A DNA stretch of 64,000 nucleotides from Odobenus rosmarus divergens (GCF_000321225.1 NW_004450287.1:1629613-1693612); one strand, 5' to 3'; shown: positions 10,841 through 23,310, counted from the stretch's first letter. Made by a program: numbers and translations. Notes: a model not told the origin generated them from the sequence alone.

Positions 10841-13415
10841 TTCAGGTGATTGTATGTGCTATATGGTAGCACCTACTAATAAAGACTAAGGAGGATGGAT
10901 GTCAAGTTCCTGAGGCTGCAAAGTGTGGGGTTCTTCGCTCTAAAAGAAATTTCCTAAGTTACCAGAAGGAAATAGTGAATTGTACTATATTTGGGGAAGA
11001 AATAAGTGAAGCACAGAATGGTCACCATCTTAATCCTTTCCTTATCAAAGTATTCAACTTTATTTCATGGAGGACTTTATCTCTAGGAATGCAACCCTTA
11101 TTTTATAATAAAATCTATAGAGAAAATAGGATTTATTTTACTTTTTAAATTAAGGGACTCTGGACCTTCTTTCTACAAATAACACCAGGTTAATCCAGGA
11201 CAAACGTATAGAGAGAAAATAAGGCATAATTTCAGAAGCAGGGCACAGTTAAAGTTGTATGATTTTCAAAACTCCTGGGGAATGAAGATTCCTGGAGAGT
11301 AAAGTGTTAGGGGCAGGTCATCCAGCAGCCTAGTCTCCAGGGATGCCTGGGGACACTTCCTCACACCTGCCTGTGGTTCCCAGCAGATCCAGCCCACTTG
11401 CTCTCCCAGGGAATCCTAACATTCATAGTCAAGAATAACACTGATAATCAGTGCTGTCTTCAATGTCTTCCACATTTGGTTTACAGTGACTATTTGAGTC
11501 CCACCTGACCTTCTTAGAAGCTTCTTTCTGAAGGAGTAGAGGCAGCTGTTTTACTGAGAGACAGTTGACCTATAGAAGACTGCCCATACTAATTGTTGTG
11601 ACTGTCACACAGAGCCTCAACTGATGGCCACTGCCACTGCCAGGAGGAGCTGGGGCCCCTGGGCACAGAACAGACCTTCGTTGTCTCTGACCTTTCCTCC
11701 TTGGAGGCTCTTCCCAAGGGACCACTTTCCCTGGCACCTTGCCCTGCCCCACCACACTGAATAGAAGGGCTACTCTAGAGACAGCAGACTTCACAGGGCC
11801 TTTCCCACACCCCTACTGGAGCCCATCCCCCATCTCCCTGATGGCCCCTCTGCCGCCCTGCTGAGCATCTCTGAGCTCCCTTGTCCCCACCTGGCCTGAA
11901 TCCTAGGCACAAACACACAGAAAGAAAAAGGAGATTCCTGGGAACTCAAGCAGCATGTTAAAGCTCATTTTTTTAATGGGTTAAATAGTTATTTGCTTCT
12001 GACCTGGGAATCAAATCAGACTTTAAAACATGGTTCCTCTGACCAAACCACACATTTCCCAAAAGTGGCTGGAATAGAACTTTATGGAAAGTTGTTGAAT
12101 GTACTTCTGACATGTATCAAAAAAAAAAGCAAATCAGTTTTTGAAGAGAGTATTGCACATTTTCTCTGGGCATAAACAGGGCCAAGAGAATCTTTTCTTT
12201 CAGGAATCTGATAGGAGAGAGCTAGAAACTGATGTCGATTAGTGGCGGTGGCTGGAAATAACAGTGCAGGTGACAAGGCCAGCCCATGTGCACATGAGAA
12301 ACTAGAGGAAACCAGGGAAGAGTCAAGAAGAAGGATGAGCAGACTCTGGAGAGAAACAGGGACAGAGGGCAAAAGGATCCTCAGACACACGGGATCTGAG
12401 GGCTACCTCCTCCCCCCACACTCCAATCCTATACCCGTCCACACCTGAGGGCCCGCTGCAGGCTGTCTCCTGTTACAGGCCTCGATCTTCCCCTCACAAA
12501 CATAATCCCCACCCACCCACCTCACCCCACTTTTCTCTTCTGTAAAACCTGCACTGGTTTCAACTTCTTGCAACAAAAAGCAAAAGCGTTAGACTATCTA
12601 ACCCAATACCCTGAATTCCTTTAGCAATAGAACTATAAAGATGGTTTCTCAAACTCAACAGTGGTTGCTACAGTCTGACACAGCTTGTTTAATTTTCAGA
12701 GAGATTAAGAAGCACATTTTCAGGGAAAAAAAAGAATATTGGTTGCTAAAGTTTCTTCCTTAAATATATATTTCACTTAAAATACAATTTACTATTCCTC
12801 AGAGCAGTAAACAGCAGGTGAAATTAAAAACTAAAGTTGAAAACGAACGAATTCACACTTTAGCTTGGGTTGTGCTCTTAATTCACAGCCAGCCAATCAC
12901 TTTAACTAGCTGCACAGATGACTAAATAAAACCTGTTAATAAATGCAGCTAGAGTGTATTCAAAAATTTAAGCAATGCATATTAGAATAAATTTGTGTAT
13001 CTGCTGATCATAAATTTAATTCTTTAAAATAAAGGTCCAACTGGCATAGAAGGGAGTAGATAAGAATAAGAGGGAGAAATGTCTCCCACTTCAGCACAGT
13101 CTTTCATAAGAAGGCAGATGGGTCAACAGAAGAACTGGGTTAACCCATGATAAATGACTGCAGGCAGACCTTAAGATAAGAAGGTGTGCTTATGGCATTT
13201 CAGCCTGTTCCTGATCCTTCCTTCCTGCCTGGATGCTTATGGACTTCATGTTTGCTTAGCCAGCTATAATAAATGTGCAAATATGTGTGTGTGTGAGAGA
13301 AAGTGTGCATGTATGTATAAAAGAATAAATAAATACAACATATATATACATATGTCTTAGCAGTTCTGCTCCTGCTAGAACCAGACTGATATAATTTAAA
13401 ACATCGTATATTTAT
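10841..13415. other. intronic, apparently unique sequence
   Basis: Holds a GC-richer stretch (about 11280-11900 and 12240-12540) with no CpG enrichment and no convincing coding potential. There is also an AT-rich block (12640-13030) with E-box, CCAAT and several TAAT cores. A short (TG)n lies at about 13283-13292. No repeat family is clear. Confidence 0.4.
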
Positions 13416-13419
13416 GTTT

Positions 13420-13580
13420 TACCCATCTCTCTCCTCTGGTAGTCCAGAAGCTACTTGGAGGCAGAGAACAAGTTTCGCTTGGCTTTGTATGTGATATATA
13501 CATCAGATTTATTTGACACCTGTTATATGCATTCTTGGCACACACTGGGTGCTTGATAAATGTTTACTTAGTTAATGTAA
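13420..13580 (+). mobile_element. L2/MIR 3'-end fragment
   Basis: AAGCTACTTGGAGGCAGAGA, CTTGGCACACACTGGGTGCT and TGATAAATGTTTACT follow the common L2 terminal pattern. Confidence 0.55.
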
Positions 13581-13724
13581 GTAAGTGATGATAATACGGC
13601 AAGGGGACCAGTCTGTAAGAGCTGAAAGGAAGATCTGTAAAATCAAGGGACAGAGTAATTACTATTCCATATTCACAATATTCTAAAGTATACAGAAGAC
13701 AATAACAAGAGTTAGTAGTAATAA

Positions 13725-13918
13725 TAATAATGATGACTACATTTATGAAGCCCTTACTAAATATAAGACATTGCATTAAAATTTCTTCATATATGTTATT
13801 TCACTCCCATCCCCCCCCAAAATCCTAAGAGAATGTTCCTGTTGTCCAAACTTTACAGGTAAAGAAACGAAGGCACCCAGAAATTACATAACTGACTCAA
13901 GATCTCACAGATCTTCCC
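13725..13918 (-). mobile_element. MIR fragment
   Basis: Complement of the MIR core: ACTTTACAGGTAAAGAAACG, AAGGCACCCAGAAATTACAT, ACTCAAGATCTCACAG. Confidence 0.65.
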
Positions 13919-14290
13919 CCTCACCTGCTCTCTCCTGTACCTACCTCTCTACTGGTTACTTCCCATCAGTAATCAGATATGCTCCAATATCTCTTCTCTT
14001 GACCTCTGATCCTGCTCAACGACTGCACCTCTGCTGTATTCTCTGTCACAGTCAAGTTACCAATAACATGTCCATATGAGCTGTCTTCACTCCCCTACCT
14101 CCTATTCCTTACCTCTCTGACTTATTGTAATCGATTTCTACTTCCACCAAAAGAAAAGATGCTTTTGCGAGAGTCACAGTGAACTACCTATCACTACATT
14201 TAATAAATGCACATCTTCCATTTCTATTCTTGACAGTACTAAACACAATTAGACTCCTTGAAGCATCATCTTTTCTTGGCTTTATGATAA
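13919..14290 (+). mobile_element. L2 fragment
   Basis: Pyrimidine-rich L2 landmarks CTGATCCTGCTCAACGACTG, AAGTTACCAATAACATGTCC, ACAGTACTAAACACAATTAG. Diverged. Confidence 0.5.
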
Positions 14291-15315
14291 CAGGATGAGT
14301 CCCAATTCGTATTTGCAGAAGAAAACAAGAGAATCCTCTAGTTAGCTTAAACAGAAAGAGGGTTATTGTAGTTCAGAAATCTCCAAGAAGCCTGGTGAGT
14401 CAGATGGGGATGTTCAAAAGGACAGTGACAGAAGAAAGAAACCACACTGAAAGATGAGCAGGAAGCACAGAGCCAGGAGAAAAGTCCAACCCTATCACAA
14501 GTCTGAACTAGAAAAAGTACCACAGCACTGCCTCCCACCACTCAAATCCCATGACAACAGGTACTGAAAACTAGAACTTCCATGACAGATACCCCAGCAG
14601 GAAACTTTGACACTATGTCTGTCGGAAGATGTCTTCAGCACGTGGCCACCCTTCACTGTCTTCCTCAGCCTCTTGTCACGTGCCTCATGTATTGGCAGAA
14701 CCAAAGTCACACACAGTTCTAGCTGCAAGGTATTCATTCTGGGAAATTCTGGCCACAGTAGCATGGGAAAATAACACAGGAGGGGATGGCAGAGGTGTTG
14801 AACGAACCAATCTACAGTATCTGTCACACCACCATACATTTCTAGATTTCCACACTTTTGGTCTTTGCAGCATCTTCTGTCTGTGACCTCCAACACATAT
14901 TTTTAGTCTATGCACTTCTCTCTTCTTCCATGGCTAACAGCATTTTTCACTTGGACTACTGCAATTCCTTCCAGTCTAAATTACCCACTTCCACTCTTAA
15001 TCCCCAAGAATCCACACATTATTGAGAGAATCAAATAAGAAAGATTTTATAACTGTAACATACCCTATAAAAATGATTGCTAATAAACTATTGTTTTTAG
15101 TTTTAACTTTTAAACTTTTTAAAACACCATTTAAGTAGGAAGCTACATACATGCCACAACTTGAAGGTGCTAGAAAGATCCCCAGTCTCTATCTGTATCC
15201 TGATGGCTAAGAATAATGCCAGAAATTCTAACAATAGGGTTAAGTCGTACTTACATCATGAATCCAGCACCTCTGGCTAAACCATATATATCCCGGGAAA
15301 AGGAGTTTATATTTG
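14291..15315. other. intronic, unassigned (possible old LTR or DNA element)
   Basis: 14320-14880 has the look of an old interspersed element (CTCTAGTTAGCTTAAACAGA ... GGGTTATTGTAGTTCAG) that I cannot place in a family. Overlapping open frames of 64-133 codons on both strands lack any known similarity. Confidence 0.35.
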
Positions 15316-15319
15316 TTGT

Positions 15320-15480
15320 GAAATTATATAAAACTGGGATCAAATCCTAGCCCTTTCTGCATTTTAAGGTCTGCTCCTCTTCTTTAAAGAGGGATCACAG
15401 GTGGGTAGAAAGGATTAAATGGAAATATCTAATAAAGTGACTGATCCATGGTAAATAGGCAATGAACTCTAGCCTTTTCT
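15320..15480 (+). mobile_element. MIR fragment
   Basis: ACTGGGATCAAATCCTAGCC, AGGATTAAATGGAAATATCT and TGATCCATGGTAAATAGGC follow the MIR order. Confidence 0.5.
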
Positions 15481-17050
15481 CTCTGTCAGTATCTTATTGA
15501 GAACTAGTTTGTGAGAGTGATTAATAACCATTGTGATGGTTAATGAAAGACACAGGGTTGTAGCAATCTGATACAGGCTTAGTGTGTAAAAGGGACTACA
15601 AACCCACAGAAAAGGAGGCCCCGGTGGAGGACAATGGCGCTCTGCTCAGAGAAAACAGTATGAGCCCCTGGGGGCAGCCAGAGGAAGGGAAGGCTTTTGG
15701 GAGCCTAGAGTGGGAAGAGGGTCATAAGAAAAATAGAGACAGCAATAAAACCAGGAAGAGATCATGAAATCCATCTCACTCACTTCAGAGCTGGTGCCTG
15801 GAGTGAGCCCAGTGGGGTGCCATCAGTGTCTCTGACCACTGTCCACATCACCCCACACGCTGAGCTCTAACCTGCCTCAGAAAAGCCTAGGAAATAGGAA
15901 CCACAGTGAAGATGAGCAGGTAGAGTAGGTGCTCAGCAATGGCACGTCATTCCTTGCTTTACTTTTTGTCCCAGAGCTTGTTTCATAAGAGCGGCAATCT
16001 TCCCCAAATGAATGCAATCCTACATGAGTCTCCTTAACACAGATGGAGGGCAGGCCTGCAAGCTAGGCAAGGCCAAACGGAGGTTTACCTTCTCACCTGC
16101 TGATGGGTGATTTCATCTTCAACCCAGGAAATGAGCCAAAAGACGACCCTACATTGGCTGTTGCTAAAATGTACCCCGTGGCTATTTATCACTGCAAATC
16201 ATGTAGAAGAAACTGCTTTCCACCAATATATCTCATATATTTGGCCTATGAACCAACTCAATTTATAGGGTTTTTTTTAGTTTTTTTTTTAAAAAACAGG
16301 AACCTTATATTAGTATAAACTTTACTAATTTAGTAAAGTAGGAACTTTGTATTCATTTGCATATTCTAGAACAGTGCTATTTAATGTAGAACTTTTAAAG
16401 GCAGACTTTGTAGGAGAAGGGATTTTGTCAGTAGTTTACAGGCTCCGTATACTAACATTCTTCTTCCCAACACACCATGTGGCCCTGACACCCCTGGAAG
16501 AAGAAATGAAAGTTGGCTGGTAGCCAAGCAGTGCTCCTCACAGGACCTTACACAGCGCAAAGACTTGTGTTCATGAATGTCAAAGGTCACATATTCTGGT
16601 TTTTTTAGAAGTTGAAACATTTTGCTCATGTGCTAGCTATTTGAAGGACATTCTATAAAAAGAAGGTAAAATATGAACAAGCCACAATTTATTCTCTAGC
16701 TTCGAAAGGCAAGTAAGTTGTTTACAGCCAAAAACATGTACATTCTTCCAGGAAAACAGCAGACAAGTGATAGACACTATATAAACACCTTCTGTATCTC
16801 TGTATAACACACAGTTTTAAAGTATATGTTAATACATTAATTCCCATCTAAAATACCTCTTAGTTTTCTTATTTAAAGATCATTCTCATGGAACTCTTTA
16901 TAAAAGAGGTTGTATAAAAGCTTTAAAGAAGATAAAAATTCTAAAGCTTGAATATTTATTCCAACCCACACATATACCAGTCTCCTTTTCCCCAGTGATA
17001 ACAACAAATAAAGATATTTTAGTAGACCTTTGAAAAGAGTGTTTGCTTGA
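15481..17050. other. intronic, apparently unique sequence
   Basis: No repeat or gene recognised. A T-rich stretch occurs at 16268-16300. Short open frames only. Confidence 0.4.
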
Positions 17051-17054
17051 AAAG

Positions 17055-17260
17055 TAGTCATTTATTCAATAAATATTTTTGCTAGGTATTGTATGTAGGC
17101 AAAGGGGATAATAATGATGTGTGTGTGTGTGTGTGTGTGTACTAAAAATGTATAAAAGGTGCCTACACCTGTGGAGCTTGCAGGTTAGTGGGAGTGAGGG
17201 GCATAAATAAATGAACTTCACAAACATAAACAATATTACAATTATAGCAAATGCTCTGAT
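17055..17260 (+). repeat. interspersed repeat with (TG)n
   Basis: TCATTTATTCAATAAATATT ... CCTGTGGAGCTTGCAGGTTA ... ATAAATAAATGAACTTC resembles the same family as the piece near 450-610. The (TG)n at 17119-17140 sits inside. Confidence 0.5.
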
Positions 17261-17337
17261 AGGGAGATATGTGGAAAAGCTATGAACACATGGGAGGGGA
17301 AATATTAGAGTCTGGGAAGGCGACTGAGAAAGGGTCT

Positions 17338-17620
17338 TTGTTGGTTTGGGCTGCTATAACAAAAATACATAGACTAGGTGGCTTAAACAACAAATATTTG
17401 CTCCTCATAATTTTGGAAGCCAAGAAGTCCGAGATTAAGGCATGGCAGATTTCATGTCCGGTGAGGTGTCTGGTTTACAAGGCAAGACAGTGAGAGAGTG
17501 AGAGCTCTCGGACTCTTCATCTCTTTATAAGGACATCAATTCCATCATGGGTATCCTCCACGACCTTACCTTAATCTAATTACCTCCCAAAGGTCCCATC
17601 TCCAAATACCATCAGTCTAT
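17338..17620 (-). mobile_element. MaLR-like LTR fragment, antisense
   Basis: Complement of the common 3' part of MLT/MST-type LTRs: GGGCTGCTATAACAAAAATA, AGGTGGCTTAAACAACAA, TTGGAAGCCAAGAAGTCCGA, CCCATCTCCAAATACC. Subfamily not resolved. Confidence 0.55.
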
Positions 17621-17805
17621 ACCAGGAAGTGATGGTTGGATTGAGGTCTGACGAGAGGTGGAGCTATTTAAATGAAGGCAGTTGTGACAGGAAGGCATGG
17701 CAAGTTTAAGAATTTGGAAAAAAATCACCAAAGCTGGAGACCCGAATAAGGGATGATACAGGGCATGAGATGAAGCCAAGGAGATAGAGGGGTCCAGACC
17801 ACGTA

Positions 17806-18192
17806 TTATGAAATGAATTGTGTCCTCCCAAAGTTCACATGTTGAGATCCTAACCTCCAATACCTCAGAATATGACTATATTTGAACATATGGTCTTTAA
17901 AGAGGTACTTAAGAAACAATAAGGTCATATGGGTAAGCCCTAATCCAATATGACTGGCATCCTCATAAGGAGATTAGGATATAGATAACACACAGATCAA
18001 GGGATGACCATGTGCAGACACAGCAAGAAGGTGGCCACCTGCAAGCCAAGGAGAGAGCCCTCAGAAGAAACCAAGGCTGTCAGCACTTCGATTATGGACT
18101 TTGAGCCTCCAGAACTGAGAGAATATAAATTTTTGTTGCTTAAGCAGCAGAGTCTATGTTATTTTGTCATGACAGCCTTAGCATGCTACTAA
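17806..18192 (+). mobile_element. MaLR-like LTR, sense
   Basis: ATGAATTGTGTCCTCCC at the 5' side, AATCCAATATGACTGGCATC, GTGGCCACCTGCAAGCCAAG, CCTCCAGAACTGAGAGAATA (containing the AATAAA-like region) and a terminal TGTTGCTTAAGCAGC. Near full length by landmark order. Confidence 0.6.
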
Positions 18193-18353
18193 GGCCATAC
18201 AGGGAACAGTAAAAAATGTGGTCTTGATCCTAAGACTATGGAATCCACAGATGGGGTTTAAACTGGGGGTAGAAGGATTATAGATCAGATATGCCATTTA
18301 CTCTGGCTGCAGTGTCAAGGTGAACTGCTGAGAGACTGAATGTGGCAGGGTGT

Positions 18354-18822
18354 GATAAGCTGAATAACGGCTCCCAAAGACATCCACATCCTAATCCTGG
18401 GAACCTGTGAATGTTACCTTATATGACAAAAGTAACTCTGAGGATGTGATTAAGCTAAAGATCTTGCAATGGGGAGATTATCCTGAATTACCCAGGTGGG
18501 CTCTAAATAAAATCACAAGCGAGATCTCACAGTGGAGGAGAAGGGCATGTAATGATGGAGGCAGAGAGTATAGCAATGTGCTTTGAAGATGGAGGAAAGG
18601 CCTACAAAACAAGGAATATAGGCGGCCACTGGAAGCTGGAAAAGGTGTAAGAATGGATGGACACCAAGAGCCTCCTGGGGAAGGAACCAAAACACCTTGA
18701 CTTGAGCCCAGTGAGAACCATTTGGACCTCTAGTCTCCAAAGCAGTAAGAGAATACATTTGCGTTATTTTAAGCTACCAAATTTGTGGTAATTTGCTACA
18801 GTGGCAACAGGAACCCAATATA
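18354..18822 (+). mobile_element. MaLR-like LTR, sense
   Basis: Landmarks TGAATAACGGCTCCCAAAGA, CCTAATCCTGGGAACCTGTG, GGGGAGATTATCCTGAATTA, GGCCACTGGAAGCTGG, TTGTGGTAATTTGCTACAG. Same general class as the two preceding elements but a different subfamily. Confidence 0.6.
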
Positions 18823-18829
18823 TGGGAAG

Positions 18830-21055
18830 ATCAACTATGAGGCGGTAAGTATTCATCTAGGGGAGAGATGCTCGCATAGTGGTGGCTGCAATGGTGAGGA
18901 TACTTACTTGAGAAATACTTAGCAAGTAAAATCAATAGGAATAGATGCCACATTTGATCTGGAAGGAAGGTGAAGTAGAGGGAGCCCATGAGACTTCTGT
19001 GTTCATCACTGCCCTACCACAGTAACAACTAGATACCGGTAGAGCAGTCAATTTACCATCCCACTTTGGGAGGCAGGGATCTGAAGAGCTGTTTAAAGAT
19101 TTGAAGACAGGAAAACAAAAGCTGTTTTTCTCATTTTACTTCATCTCAGGAGTTTTTAAATTTTAAAAAATCTACCTCCAAACTAAATGTGCTATTACAA
19201 TTTTATGTGGAGATGATCAAGACTCTTTCGTTTTAAAAAAAAGTTTCTGAATGTGGAATATTTCTTGACTTTGATTTCAAAAAAACCTGGAGCCCTCGGG
19301 GTATTTAACCTTGAAGATATATGAATGAAGGTTACAGAGTACCTATTCTATTCAATTTTCTTATTATATATTTATGTTCCCCTCCATAAAGATTTAGCCT
19401 CTCAAGGCCACCAAAAGCTAATATACATAGAATGTTATAGTTTTTAGTAATACATAGCCCAATAGCACCTATGCCACACCCTTCCTCACTTTCACAGTGA
19501 TTCTGATCCCACAGGGCTCCATGCAAACACAGTCATCAGTAGGGTCCTGTTCAATGCCAAATCTAATGCAGAACGTTTCCTTCACTTGCACTTTAATTTC
19601 CTCACACCGGAGGCTGACCGTGCTGATAAGAAGAGTCTTGGCTACATTTAGGAAGTTCAAGCATTTGATTAAAACTGGTGCTGTGTGACTTGTGCTATTT
19701 ACCTTTCTCACACTAATCGCCTGGTTTATATCAGAACAAAAAAGAGCTCGTATGCTCCCATACTCTGCATTCCTCTTTTAGGGATGGGATACTCCACACA
19801 TCTGAACTTCTGCAAACGTTGCTGAGAATTTAGAAGGTCTTTCAGCATAATGAAGGAACTGTCTTAAGGACTTGGGATTTATTATTAGTAAAATGGTAAG
19901 GAAATATCCTCAGAACCATGAATTCAGACTTGCTTATAGAGTAAGATTTCAAAGCAGAAGAGGCACACCTGAATATCCCAAAACAGAGGAAGAAACACAA
20001 AAAATCTGAAAAATTATAGCAACCTGGGGCCATTTTACTCAATTGTTAATGCCCTAAATGATGTAAGAGTCTCCATATTAAAACTCCAGTATTTGATGCT
20101 CCTAAATTACCATGTTCATCCTTGACTGGTGGAGGGAAGTGTGTGCTTTAATCTTAGATGATTTTAATAAAAAATGCTAAAGAAAAATGGTTAAGCTCCT
20201 AACCTCTGCTGTACTAAAAACTATGTGGCACTATTCCATGTCTAGCAATACTAAATAAATAAAATAAAGCATGTCTTTTTGCTTTCTATACTGCTGGGTG
20301 TTATGTTGTATGTTCAAGATTTTGAAGGAGGGACCATGAAGTTACCTTATTCTCTTAGTCTTACCAGGAAATGCTGCTCATGAATCATGCATGACTAAAT
20401 CAGCCTTTTGGTTTCGCAGAGATTTGCATCCCTACCTAGGTAATCCAGGGCCATACTGATATCACTGATCTGTTCAATTCATTGACTAATGACTTGAATG
20501 GTCGTCACTGGTGTTTTTTAGCAGTTGCTCTTGAGTGAAACTCACACGTAGTTCCTAGCAGCAACTATTCATTTCCTAAGCAGACACTTTAAAATAAATT
20601 GATATTTTATCTTGGAGGATATGTACTAAAAGGCATTCCAATTTATTGAGTAACTCAGCTTTTAAAATACAGAGACATAATACACACACACACATCTTAA
20701 ATCCTCTACTTTGAGAATACTGTTACTGGTACATTTTTAAATGAATCAAGAGATCTTTGGGGTTTACTGGGGGACTAAATAGATTATCTAAAGTCAAGGA
20801 GTATGTCTTCCCCGAAAAGCTAATTATATCATTGTCAGAGCTCTCAAAGGAGGTATTTTCTAGGTAGTCTATTGATGTAGTCATGTTTTTGGATAATAAG
20901 TTCTTTTGGTTGGACTTAACCTGGTTTCCACTCCTGAAAAACTTAACCTGGCTTCCACTCAATCTTCACTGGAGATAAAGAATAATTGGTCAATATTCTT
21001 TTAGAATTTCAGAGCTAAAAGGACTTCTAAAGATACCTAGCTCCGTAAGATCACA
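18830..21055. other. intronic, apparently unique sequence
   Basis: No family recognised. A short imperfect tandem duplication of 27 bp (ACTTAACCTGG[T/C]TTCCACTC) starts at 20914 and 20941. A small (CA)n is at about 20683-20694. The open frame at 19469-19711 (minus, 80 codons) is rich in charged residues but not recognised. Confidence 0.4.
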
Positions 21056-21456
21056 GGATCTAGGATGAATAAGACAAAAAAACAAATGCACTTTTGTATA
21101 CTTATAACAAACACATGGACACTGAAATTTAAAAAACAATTACAAAAAATAAAAATAAAACACAATTACAATCACACCAAATAAAATAATAAAATACTTA
21201 GGTATAAGTCTAGCAGAAACATGTACGGGATCTGTTTCCTGAAAACATGAAAGCGCTGCTGAAGAAATGAAGGAAGACCTAACTAAATGGAGAGACATAT
21301 CATGGCAATGGGTCGGAAGACTCAATATAGTCAAAGTGTCAATTCACCCCAAATTCATCTACAGGTTTATCAATCTTAGTGAGGCTCTTACACACATAGA
21401 CATGCTCATTCTAAAATGTGTCTGGAAAGGCACAGGACACCTGGAGCAAATCCAAC

Positions 21457-21650
21457 TTTTTTTTTAGAAGGTTTATTTATTTATTTGAGAGAGAGAGTGC
21501 ATGAGTGGGGGGAAGGGCAGAGGGAGAGGGAATCTCCAGCAGACTCCCCGCTAAGCTTGGAGCTACCACAGGGCTTGATCCCATGACCCTGAGATCATGA
21601 CCTGAGCTGAAATCAAGAGTCGGTGCTTAACTGAGCCACCCAGGTGCCCC
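21457..21650 (-). mobile_element. Can-SINE inside L1
   Basis: T-run, GTTTATTTATTTATTTGAGA, GAGGGAATCTCCAGCAGAC, CATGACCTGAGCTGAAATCA, TGAGCCACCCAGGTGCCCC. The sequence (GAAATCAAGAGTCGG) is the older subtype also seen at 38900. Confidence 0.92.
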
Positions 21651-22240
21651 AAAACATTTAAGATAAAAAAAGAATAAAGTGAGAGGAGTCACTCTACCCT
21701 ATATAAAAAGACTTGTTATATAGCGACCGTACTCAAGACAGTGTGATATTGGCAGAGGGAGAGACACATAGGCCAATGGAGCAGAGCAGAGAGCCCTAAC
21801 ATGGACCCTCATAAATATGTCCAATCGATTTCTGTCAAAGGTGGAAAAGCAATGCAATGGAGGAAAGATCATTTTTTTAAACAAATGGTGCTGAAGCATT
21901 GGTCATCCGTAGGCAAACACATGAACCTCCGTCCACACCTCATATGTTCTATAAAAAGTAACTCAAAATACATTGCTGGTGTGAATGTAAACTGACACAG
22001 TCACTATGAAAAACTCTGGCAGTTTCGTATAAAACTAAACATGCACTTAACCATAATTGATCCAGCAATTGTACTCAAGGGCATTTATCCAAGAGAAATA
22101 AAAACTAACATGAATGTCCATAATTTTTTTCAAAATAGCCAAAACCAGAAACAACCCAAATGTCCTTCACTTACATCCGTACCATGGAATACTGTTCAGT
22201 AATAAAAAGGAATAAACTATTGATACATGAAACAACTTGG

Positions 22241-22673
22241 TGTTGGTTCAAAATCTCAGGAGCTTCCCAGGTGAAATTTGAAACTGGCCCCCATATACGA
22301 CGGCAAAGAAAGACTGAAGAAAGGGGCAGATAATTCCAGATAGGTAGGGGGCAGGTTTAATAAGCACGGGAACTTACATTCCAGGCTTGTCTCGAGCAGG
22401 CACAAGACAAGTAGACCTCCACACCTGCCCACCAGAATCTTAAAAGTTTATACAGCTGCCTTAACTGGGCTCAGTCACATACACCATTCAGACGGTCTCA
22501 ATAACACCTTCTTCTCTCAAGCCTACATCCTTAAAACAGCTCCTAGTGTGGGAATGGAGAGCACAATATACATTTACATTCCAAGAGCAAGGGAGGGTGA
22601 GGAGCCTCTGATTGCCTGGGTCCTGTTCTCAAGTCAGCTGGCAGTCATGTCCTCTCAATTACCTTCTCCAACA
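22241..22673 (-). mobile_element. solo endogenous-retrovirus LTR, 433 bp
   Basis: It starts TGTTGG and ends CCAACA, the perfect inverted TG...CA ends of an LTR. It is flanked by a 5-bp target duplication CTTGG (22236-22240 and 22674-22678). The flanking L1 3' UTR reads straight on once the element and one CTTGG are removed (AACAACTTGG + ATGGAACTC). On the minus strand TATAAA (22452-22447) is followed 86 bases later by ATTAAA (22361-22356), in the order promoter then polyadenylation signal, hence the orientation call. No internal retroviral sequence is present. Five-base duplications fit ERVL or some class I groups. Confidence 0.8.
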
Positions 22674-23189
22674 CTTGGATGGAACTCAAGGGAACTATGT
22701 TGTAGTGAAAGGATCCGATCTCAAAAGGTTACACACTGTATGATTCCATTTATATAACATTCTTGAGGGACAGAATTATAGACGTGGGAAACAGATGGGT
22801 GGTTGCTAGGGGTTAGAGATGTAGAGGTGGGAAAGAGGTAGCTATGCCTATAAAAGGGCAACAGGAGGGATCCTGGTGATGGGACTGTTTCCTATCTTCA
22901 CTGTGGTTTTGGTCACATAAATCTATCACACATGTGATAATACCGCAGGCACACACACAGGTGCATTAAAACTGATGAAATCTGAATAAGGTTGGTGGAT
23001 CGTATCAATATCAGTTTCCTGGGTGTGATACTGTCTTGTAGTTAAGCAAAATGTTACCCTTCGACAAAACTAGATGAAGGTTATACAGGATCTCTTGGTG
23101 TTATGTCTTACAATTGTGGGTGAATTTATAATTATTTTTTGAAGTTTTTTTTTTAAGCTAAAAAAAAATAAGATACATAGTCTACCTCT

Positions 23190-23310
23190 GTTTTACAGAG
23201 GAATAAAGAAACAAGCACTAAAGGAATTTACTCAGGATTGCGCTGTTAGTTAAGAGCGAAGATAAAAAATAAGACTCAGGTCTCTGAATCTTCCACTGTG
23301 CCATAATCCT
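23190..23310 (-). mobile_element. MIR fragment
   Basis: CTGTTTTACAGAGGAATAAA and AGACTCAGGTCTCTGAATCT match the complement of the MIR core. Confidence 0.55.

Larger units (their letters stand above)
21060..23170 (+). mobile_element. degenerate L1, sense, 3' part
   Basis: The first part encodes a decayed ORF2 C-terminal region (for example ISWQWVGRLNIVKVSIHPKF near 21295-21355). Then come GTCAAAGGTGGAAAAGCAAT and the L1 3' UTR (CCAGCAATTGTACTCAAGGG, ACCATGGAATACTGTTCAGT, GGGTGTGATACTGTC). It is interrupted by a SINE (21457-21650) and a solo LTR (22241-22673). Frames are broken throughout. Confidence 0.8.

Noticed and set aside
14495..14915. Overlapping open frames on both strands
   Set aside because: Probably part of an unclassified old repeat; no similarity and expected by chance.
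19469..19711. 80-codon minus-strand open frame with cysteines and charged residues, considered as a processed pseudogene
   Set aside because: I could not match it to a family. No poly-A tail or target duplication is evident.
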